DNA of 64,000 nucleotides, taken from assembly GCA_026874595.1 (NCBI GenBank), contig CM049308.1:26212367-26276366 (forward strand), given 5' to 3'. The position numbers and the translations under genes were made by a program. Source of the DNA: Sipunculus nudus (taxonomy: Eukaryota; Annelida; Sipuncula; Golfingiida; Sipunculidae). Below are positions 51,065 through 61,700 of this stretch, one piece after another. Within the stretch, counting starts at the first letter, position 1. Every line of letters begins with the position of its first letter. The notes below the pieces were generated by a model. The model was given only the letters and a program-made list of their open reading frames with translations. It did no database searches and had not been told where the DNA came from.

Positions 51065-52945
51065 CTTGGTGACTTTGACAAGATCGAACACCGGATTATC
51101 AGGAAACTCTGTTTTGCCCACTCATAATATTTATTCCCTAAATATTAATATAAATAATTATTCTTGAAATTGATTGTTATTTTTGTCGTAATTAATTGAA
51201 ATCGTAAATTAGGACATGCAACCTAGAATGTAACCTTAGGGGATAATCCAAACGTTTTTTGACACGTGAAGTTATGCTTTTACAGATTTGTTTTACATCC
51301 TGCCTTATTGATATACCGTTTACTGGAGTAAAATCTGGCAAATAAGTTCTTTATATGATTTTATAAATAATTAACGTGGCACCAATGTTTGTCCTGTATT
51401 TAATTCGTACAGATGCAGGTTATATGGACAACAGGTCTTATAAGCTCATGCAACTCACCGCTTGGATTCCGCTCCTGGACGCAAACGAGAAAAATGGCTG
51501 TCTGCAAGTGAGCTTTAATTCTGTACATTTCATTTTTACTTAAACAATATGGTGTCTTTGTCCTCTTCTGATCCATTTTACTAAACAGTAGAGGTTTCGG
51601 ACCGGACCGCTTGGACCGGTCAGGTCAATATTTTTGGGCTGGACCGGACCGGCAACACAAAATACCGGACCGCCTACCCCTTGACCGTAACGGTCCAGAC
51701 CGCTTGTGCTTTTGACACATTCCTCTTCTGAAATAATTTTCAACCTGCAATTCTTTTTTTAATAATTTTACTTGTGTTTGTTATTAAACCTGTCAGTAAA
51801 GACTCCTTAACCACAATAAATAACAGAATAGAATAAATAGTAGAAAACCACTGGCAGAAATTTTATCTCGAGCAAAGTGTTCTAGCTAGTTCAAACGTAG
51901 AATTTCAGGGTGCATAAAGGAATTTGGTTTCGTCAAATTTTAAGTTATTATTCAATTTAGTATTTTTTGGCGTCAGTTTGTATAATTTTATATTTATCTT
52001 GTAGAATTTTATTTCTCTATAATTTTATATAATTATATTTTTAAATATTATTTAACAAATGGACCGGTGCGCTTTGACCGGTCCACCCTCATTCCCAAAA
52101 CGCCTACAGCTGGACCGGACCAGGACCCGAACGCTGTGGTGGTGGACAGGTGAGGGTGGTCCGGTCCGGTCCGCACCTCGACTAAGCAGTCCAATATATT
52201 TTCTAATATACCTGAAAGGTAGCCCTACTTCGTCACTTGAAACAATGTGTATCATCTTCCGTTCGTTTTGGTTGATTACAATAGGTTCATTGGGAAACTA
52301 CCCCTGAATAATGGCTCAGTTTACCTGTTTTACATATTATTGTTGGTTCTGTTTATTGATAAGTACAATCCAAGGGGTCTATTTACTACACCTACACTAC
52401 GAGCCATGGGGAAGGTGTGATATTGCGCATGCGCGAACACAAAGAAGGAAGATGTACTTGACATGAATCACAAATAAGGTTTTCAGTTGGTCGCCATTTG
52501 GTTTAAGACACTGATGCAGGGCACTATTATTGTTTCCATTCGCACCACTGATAGTGCGTTTCTATTCTGTGTATAGATGTAAGGGAATGGTTTCAGAACG
52601 AAATCTTAGCAGAAACTGTTATATTTTCAGGGCAGAATACTATATTTCACCTTTATCTATTATACCTAGTAAATAAGGGGCAACTTAAACTGACAAAACT
52701 ACGTTTAGCTTCGGAAATATGACCTATATAAAGCCTATGTATTTTAAGATTGCACGTCGAGGACATAAGACGGGACGTGTTGCCACACACACATGTTGCT
52801 ATGACGATACGTGGTACGTGCAATATTTGCCAACCCATAGACACAGGTCCGAAATTACTGGTTTGAACAAAATTTACTATAAGCGGATCAACTCTTATCT
52901 TTGATTAAGATTTTTAAAAAAATCCATCATGAATACTGTCACAAA

Positions 52946-53027
<82 letters not shown>

Positions 53028-56000
53028 CTTGGTGACTTTGACAAGATCGAACACCGGATTATCAGGAAACTCTGTTTTGCCCACTCATAATATTTATTCC
53101 CTAAATATTAATATAAATAATTATTCTTGAAATTGATTGTTATTTTTGTCGTAATTAATTGAAATCGTAAATTAGGACATGCAACCTAGAATGTAACCTT
53201 AGGGGATAATCCAAACGTTTTTTGACACGTGAAGTTATGCTTTTACAGATTTGTTTTACATCCTGCCTTATTGATATACCGTTTACTGGAGTAAAATCTG
53301 GCAAATAAGTTCTTTATATGATTTTATAAATAATTAACGTGGCACCAATGTTTGTCCTGTATTTAATTCGTACAGATGCAGGTTATATGGACAACAGGTC
53401 TTATAAGCTCATGCAACTCACCGCTTGGATTCCGCTCCTGGACGCAAACGAGAAAAATGGCTGTCTGCAAGTGAGCTTTAATTCTGTACATTTCATTTTT
53501 ACTTAAACAATATGGTGTCTTTGTCCTCTTCTGATCCATTTTACTAAACAGTAGAGGTTTCGGACCGGACCGCTTGGACCGGTCAGGTCAATATTTTTGG
53601 GCTGGACCGGACCGGCAACACAAAATACCGGACCGCCTACCCCTTGACCGTAACGGTCCAGACCGCTTGTGCTTTTGACACATTCCTCTTCTGAAATAAT
53701 TTTCAACCTGCAATTCTTTTTTTAATAATTTTACTTGTGTTTGTTATTAAACCTGTCAGTAAAGACTCCTTAACCACAATAAATAACAGAATAGAATAAA
53801 TAGTAGAAAACCACTGGCAGAAATTTTATCTCGAGCAAAGTGTTCTAGCTAGTTCAAACGTAGAATTTCAGGGTGCATAAAGGAATTTGGTTTCGTCAAA
53901 TTTTAAGTTATTATTCAATTTAGTATTTTTTGGCGTCAGTTTGTATAATTTTATATTTATCTTGTAGAATTTTATTTCTCTATAATTTTATATAATTATA
54001 TTTTTAAATATTATTTAACAAATGGACCGGTGCGCTTTGACCGGTCCACCCTCATTCCCAAAACGCCTACAGCTGGACCGGACCAGGACCCGAACGCTGT
54101 GGTGGTGGACAGGTGAGGGTGGTCCGGTCCGGTCCGCACCTCGACTAAGCAGTCCAATATATTTTCTAATATACCTGAAAGGTAGCCCTACTTCGTCACT
54201 TGAAACAATGTGTATCATCTTCCGTTCGTTTTGGTTGATTACAATAGGTTCATTGGGAAACTACCCCTGAATAATGGCTCAGTTTACCTGTTTTACATAT
54301 TATTGTTGGTTCTGTTTATTGATAAGTACAATCCAAGGGGTCTATTTACTACACCTACACTACGAGCCATGGGGAAGGTGTGATATTGCGCATGCGCGAA
54401 CACAAAGAAGGAAGATGTACTTGACATGAATCACAAATAAGGTTTTCAGTTGGTCGCCATTTGGTTTAAGACACTGATGCAGGGCACTATTATTGTTTCC
54501 ATTCGCACCACTGATAGTGCGTTTCTATTCTGTGTATAGATGTAAGGGAATGGTTTCAGAACGAAATCTTAGCAGAAACTGTTATATTTTCAGGGCAGAA
54601 TACTATATTTCACCTTTATCTATTATACCTAGTAAATAAGGGGCAACTTAAACTGACAAAACTACGTTTAGCTTCGGAAATATGACCTATATAAAGCCTA
54701 TGTATTTTAAGATTGCACGTCGAGGACATAAGACGGGACGTGTTGCCACACACACATGTTGCTATGACGATACGTGGTACGTCATGTTGGACGAAGAGGA
54801 AATGGAAAAAAAATTAGGTAAAACTCCCTTAATTCACGAAACTGAATTTACACTGTGTAGGCATGCGTGTTTGATGGTGACACGAGGCAACAAGCTTCCA
54901 TAAACTTTGGCGTTGTATACATTAGTGTATATTTGTTCTCGTGTTTATTATAAATTCCGTTCATGAACTTATCGTGTATTCACGTCCCTATGTAAGTATA
55001 TACCCACGTGTGTATGCATATGTGTATTTAATTATGTACGTTTTATGTAGGCTGGTATCACGACTCATGCACGACTCGTGCGACCTTTATCCTGTATTCA
55101 TGTGTTCACTCAGGATAATTTATTAATTATTCTGACACCAGTGTTGCTAAATGTCGTCGGTGTCCAGCAGCTGAAAAGTGGGCCTTTTGGCATGGTAGCA
55201 TTGATTAAATTTTAACACGATGCGGGTACATTACGTTTTAAAGCCAGCCATACATATGCTTTAGGCCAACAAAAATTAAAAGGTAGGTTCTCAGGCACCG
55301 CCCGCGTCAGTTTTAACCCCCGCATCAATCATTTTAATTTTGATTTTAGTCTTCGAGGGAGATAAATAATACAATTTCCTTTGTTATGAAGTACTTTTAC
55401 CTGTTTAGCAAAAAAACTGTTATTTTCATATTTTTCCCAAACCATATGAAATTTTTATCGGAACATGCAAAAAAGGTCAAAAATAAAATACCGCCTGTTG
55501 ATTTCTGAAAAAAGTGCATACGAACCATACCTTTTTAGTTTTTTTTCAGTCTTACTTGTTGAATTGATTTCTGACTTTCTCTGGGTACATATTAATTAAC
55601 TCTATTTAATTCCTGCACTGAAAAATTCTTATAACGCCGCTGTGACAGATGCATGACCTTATATATTTACAAGCTGAATATTAGTAAACAGGGTACACGT
55701 GCCCTTGCTGACAATGAGAAAATTCATGTAACCCGGGGTGTAAAGGGGCCTTTACACAGGGGTGACGATGTTTGAGAGATCGCTTAACGATGAAAACATG
55801 GCTGTAGCTCTCAACGATCTTCCAGCGATCACCAAGATCTCTCAATGATCTCTCCATGATCTTCCAGTGATCTCCACGATCACCAGGGTCTCCTCAAAGT
55901 TTTGACTCGGTCAAAAACAATTTCTCAACGATCGCCAAGGAAAGCAATCTCTCAACGAACGCTCAAGGCGTGCTCAAGGGGCGCTCAACGATCCATCGAT

Positions 56001-58625
56001 CTCCCTGTGATCCCTCAGCAATCTTTCGATGAACGCCAAATTTTTCCACACCGAAGGTAACCTCCTTGATCGCCCAAGGAACTCTCAGTGATCTCTCAAT
56101 GATCTCTCCTGATCTCTCAGTGATCTCCCTTGGTCACACAACGAGCGCTCAACAAACACATAATGGTCGCTCAATGAAGTTTAAATGAGCGCTCAATGAT
56201 CGCCAAGGTCGCTCAAAGTTCTGTATAGATCGCCATGAAAGTTGCCGAAATTTGAATGTTCAAGGAACCCCAAAACATTTACACAGAAATTTTTGGTCTC
56301 TCAATGGTCACCCAACGATCTCCGTGCTGTGTAAAGGGGCCTTTAGCTGCTGTCCTTGTGAAGAGCATGTGAAGCAACACTGTATTTGTCATTTAGAATC
56401 CTCTGGTTCTTCTGTTTCGCTATAGATGTCTTTCATGAACCTGTTTGCATTACGACTTACGGCCCAACATGTTATACACAATTTGATATAAACTAAAAGG
56501 ACGGCCTGTGCAAAGTGGGGTCGTTGCTTCTTTTTGCCTTATTTTTATAATAAGTTCAAGAGATCATCTTTCTTAAATACACGTCAGATGTCGGGATAGA
56601 ACCCTTTAAAGTTAAACATGTAACTGGTATTTGCCATATACACTTATTTTTGCTTTTCAGTATATCTTAATTTTTTGTTATATATAGGGGTTGACTGTAA
56701 AGAAGACATTTTGACCATTCCCGTGCGTAGTGGTGGCATGATCTTGTTCAACAACATTATTCCTCATCGCAGGTAAATACAGTAATGAAAATATAATACA
56801 TTCTTTTATGATTAATTGTTCGATTTGTAATTCTATAAAATGATTTGATGTCAGGAATAAAAATAAGTTTTGTGAGTTTAATATTAGGCTGTTTCCATTT
56901 ACTTTGGAATATATTGCATACACTTCTGAAAATATCACAGTTATGTTACCATGATAATTGAATTAATTTGATTAATTGTAGCAAAAAAAAAACACTTGAC
57001 ATATTGTCTCACTTAAATATTTGAAAGATTTCGTGTAAATCGACAAGTTGAAGCTGAACTTAATCGCATTCATTTAACCTTTATAAATATAATTATGATA
57101 TATTATGAATTAAAGGTTAATTAATATTTACAAAACACACTTGATTAATTGTTTCAGTTAAGTAATAGATAGTTTTCCTGTAAATGGACTCTTATATTTG
57201 ATGACGTGTTTATTGCTACAAGATAAAAATCAGTTTTAGCTTTTGTGCTCTCTGAATCAACCCCTTTTTAGCTCAGCTGACTGAAAGTCATCTAAACTAA
57301 AGCGATCACCCTTTTTCCGTCGTCCGTCTATCTGTCTGTCTGTCCGTTAACCAGGTAAAAATCGTTACCGTTGGACCTAGATTTTTCATACATCCAGGAA
57401 GGTCTATGAAAAATCTCTTTGGAAACCTGAAATTAGGTCTTTGTTACCCATATCCTAAGAGCTATGGGGGCTCGAAACTACCCCACAGAATGATTTGTTA
57501 CAAAAGCTCCAGTATCTGGACAGCTGATATAGTGATCACCATGATCTTTGCAGTCATGCACCTTCATCTTGGACTGTTCTGTGAGTTCCTGCAGACTGGT
57601 GGCACAACCTAGATTTTTTTCGAATTTTCACCATTATTATTGAGACCTTCAAAGATGCGGTCGTCTTTTTATCAGGGCACAAATGGTAACCGTTGTATGT
57701 AGAATCTTCTAACTTTACATCCTGGGAGGTCCATGAAAAAATCTTGAAAAGTTGAAATTATGTCTCTGTGACCCATATCCTTCAAGCTATCCTTCAGTTG
57801 AATTGGGATACCACCTACAAATTAGGGAATTCAGATAAAATTGCTTTTGTGAATGTCTTCCTAGTCAGCTGAGCGTCATGACCACTTAGTCACTTGTTTC
57901 CTTCCTCCAGGGGTTTTGTCTCAGACGATTCCCTTTTCCGTCATTGCCCATTTAATCATTTCATCATTCTCACATCCCCCGAGAAAAGTTTAAATTAAAA
58001 CGTAGTCAAATATAATCTGCATACAATCACGTTAAATCTAATATTTAATATAACATTACAGCAAGATCACATTAAATCTGGTTGGACGATTTTCCATTTT
58101 TCTGCTACCCTTCTTTCAAACAGTTCAATGCACTTTTAACTTCTCAAGAAAATTATTAAACGATAGAGCATCAAACTTTTCTATGTCAGAAAATACCGCA
58201 ATTTAAAAATAAACAATACAGCATCGATAAGAGCCTTATGCTGGGCATCTTTGCTACTGCCCATATAATGTATACATGCGTTCAATAGTGGTAGCTCCAA
58301 TCCAAAGTTACTGGCCCATTATTTAATCTTACAATAAAACGTTGTGCTGACTGAACATTTACAAATCAAATGCATGACCGATTCACGTTCTACAGAACAA
58401 TAAGAACATCATCTATTGTTGTCGGCTATTCTCCTGATGAAGAGCTTTGCCTTTACAGTTAAAATGTTATGCAGTATTCTATTCTGGAACTGGCGTAAAT
58501 ACATATCCATTAATTGTTTTTGTGTATATATGCGAAGCTGCTTCTGTCCAAGAAAAAAAAATTCCCAAGTACACTTTGAAGATATGATTTACAAACAGGT
58601 TCACACACTTTCGTCTTTATTATTT

Positions 58626-58709
<84 letters not shown>

Positions 58710-61700
58710 TAAATGTTAGTTTCAGTTCAGTTTAGTCGTTAGAGAGCACACGTGTCTCGGCTAATTTCAGTACGGTTTAATTTAGACGTTTTGGCGATCA
58801 CTGGTGTTTGTTGTAGATTTCAAAGGAAGTGCACCTGTGTAAGTTGGATTTTCTGACACACTTTTACTAGAGGCATTTCCTTATAAGTATTCGCGCAGAG
58901 ATTGACGGTCGGCGTAATTTGGAGTAATGATTGGCCGGTAGACAATCGGGAGTTGTGACGTCAGCAAGCATTTATGAGGAGTGGAGTGGAGCTTTTTGGG
59001 CACAAGGGTCCGTTTCAGCGTACTGGAGAGGTACAGACTGACGATACCTGCAACATTCCTGGGTCAGTCTGCATATCTCACAGTGGAGACAGTTGAGATG
59101 TTGGGTCTACATGGTGCTTTAGATGATGATGTCTTGGAGAGGCCACAATTGATTTCTCTGTAAAGGACTGGCGGAATGATACTTGTGTTTGTGCCTTTCC
59201 AGGAACAGACCAAGGACTTTATATATACGCATTACCATGACGAAGAGATTATTGCTGGGTGGAAGCTCTTTCTGGTACCAGGTCCAGGAGACAACAGCTG
59301 TGGGAGACTGTGATTCAACGCTCGGTAGGAATAGTCTGTGCGTGGAGAGGGGACTGTAAAACGTGTATGAACAGAGAGAGATTGAGGATTATAGAAACTT
59401 CCTGAATACAGGTCAGTGTTACATCCCGGCGTTACTTGTGTGCGCGATAGCCCATTGGTTAGCAGGTTAGGATCCGAGTGATCAGGAACTTTGCCGTCAT
59501 GATTGGACTCTGTGTATTCATTTGATTATTTTATTATATTCATTGTTGGTGTAAAAATGGAGCGCCTCTCCAGAGAATGTAAGTAACTAATATTAATATA
59601 TATTATTGTTTTGTTAACACGTCTTATATTTTTTAGGAGTGTACGCATACACATGTTCAGCCAGTTTGTTATAGGTTCTTCATAGAACCTGGACGTTTAC
59701 ATTTTACCGGTGTGACACCGCTCTTGTTTTCAATTTAGAATATTCTATAATATCACTAATCAGCCGATTTGAATCCGATATTCGCCGACTTTTAATAAAA
59801 GCTGTCTGGTTATTACCAGTTAACTGTGAAATGACTTTTTTTAATTTTTCAACTATTATTTTACTTAAAACCTTAAAGTCATAGTTCAATAAATTCATTT
59901 GTCTCCAAGACAAATATCAGGTATTTTTACCAGGCTTTTCGATAAGTGTTATGAATGCTTGTCTGTGAATTGTCGTTAATACCCCTTCTGTGACACATTT
60001 ATTTAAGCATAGGACAAGTTCATCACACAAAATATCAAATTAGTTCTAGTAGAATTCTTTTGGAAAGCCATCATTCCCTGGTGTTTTATTATTTTCATTC
60101 CTTTCAAATTTCTTAATATATCATCTTTACATATTTTACCTTCACAGTTGCAGATGTCTCTCTAAGATAAAAAAGGGAAAGATATACTAAAAAGTAGAAG
60201 AACTAATTTCCTAGTATATTTTCTTCATATGAGAATTGTATGTGAGCATTGGACATTATCTCTTTTGGGTCTGTCAATTCTTTTTTTTTGTCACTGATTA
60301 ATTTGTATATTGTTGATTTTTGATTTGTTACTCTTCTCCATGGTAAGAAAATATTTTGAGGATATTTCACCTTTCAACTTCCATTGAACTCTGGATAGTA
60401 CAATTTGACCTTGTGTAGAATGTTCTTAATACTGTTACATCTCACTCGTTATCTTGTCATATTTTTTCCATGTTGACTGGCTTCATTAAAGATAATTTAT
60501 TTTCCGCCTGTTCAAAATATTTCTCTAGATTATGAATAAATTCACGGTCTTTGTTTCGTTTTTGCTCTGAAAAGCTTATAGTGATCTCTTTAATTTTAAA
60601 TTTATGGTACTCCAACCAAGCCTTTTCATCTATTTGACCTTTATCTGTTATCCTTTATTGATCAATATTTTCTATTATACATGATTTTTATTCATTATCT
60701 CTCAGCAGAGACATATTCAGCTTCCATAGAGAATGAAGGACCATGTTTTTGATTCAGAAGAGTATTAACGGTGAATCGCAGTATTATGTCTTTGTCTTTT
60801 ATATGAGCATTCAGAGAACCTGTGACAAATATATAATTAAGTCGCCTTTGTCTAATTGGATTTTTCGATCGCCATGTCTTTTGACATATATCCGGGTTTC
60901 ATAACCCCCAAAAGTCAACTAAATCATACTCGCACACATTAGATCTTATCATGTGTGATGAAGTAAGTGACCTTTAGACATGTCCGGTGTCTGTGTCAAA
61001 TTTTGACAAACATAAGTTTAGATCACCAGCCCAAATTATCTGTGTTTCAGAAAATGTGTATAGTTTTTTAAATACTTTAGAAAAATCTGTCAAGAAAGCT
61101 ACACGTTCTGTTTTAATGTTAGGAGCATACATGTTAATTAAATATATATATTATTACCCTGAACCACAGCTTTCAAAATTAAATAATGTCCATCAGCATC
61201 ACACAGCTTATACAATTCTTTAAACTGTAATTTTCACCCAACATAATAACAACACCCCTTGCTATATTAGTTACATGTGAAAAGTAAATTGAACCAGACC
61301 AATCTTTTCATTCCAGTATTCTTCTACTTGTGTTGTACAATGGGCCTCTTGTAGGAATATTATACTCATAGACACCATTCTGTTCGAGAGTCAACAATAG
61401 ATTTCCAATTTTTCTTTTTTCCATCCAAACCTCATATTTAATGTAATTATTGAAAATTTACCTGGGCTATTAATTTGTAGTATGCTATAATGCTATAGTT
61501 AAAGCAAAATCAATTTTCACAGATCATAGTCCTTCCATAATCTGATTTTCAACAACAACATTTAAGTATTGTACTGATACAATCCCAATTCCACTCTTAT
61601 GTGAAATAATTGTTTAGCAAGTCGCTCAGTCAAGTAAAAATAAAAATCAAAACCAGCGCAAAACATATACATAGCATAGCGATTACAGTGTAAATTGTAA

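Larger units (their letters stand above)
50851..52815 (+). repeat. Tandem duplication, unit 1 (1965 bp)
   Basis: It runs from ACGTGCAATATTTGCC to GATACGTGGT and is followed directly by an essentially identical copy. The only difference I can see is 2 bp in the GA microsatellite. It contains the microsatellite, complete exon 5, the 51590-52180 element and the first ~67 bp of exon 6. The outer breakpoints share ACGT. Confidence 0.92.
52816..54778 (+). repeat. Tandem duplication, unit 2 (1963 bp)
   Basis: It repeats unit 1 at a constant offset of 1963-1965 bp and then continues into the intact remainder of exon 6. Confidence 0.92.

Noticed and set aside
51540-52307. Pairs of identical 67- and 82-aa frames at 51540/53503 and 52052/54015 as duplicated genes
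   Set aside because: They lie on both strands of the G/C-rich TIR element and recur only because of the segmental duplication. There is no codon structure or known domain.
60987-61223. 78-aa + strand frame
   Set aside because: It is the antisense shadow of the LINE endonuclease segment.
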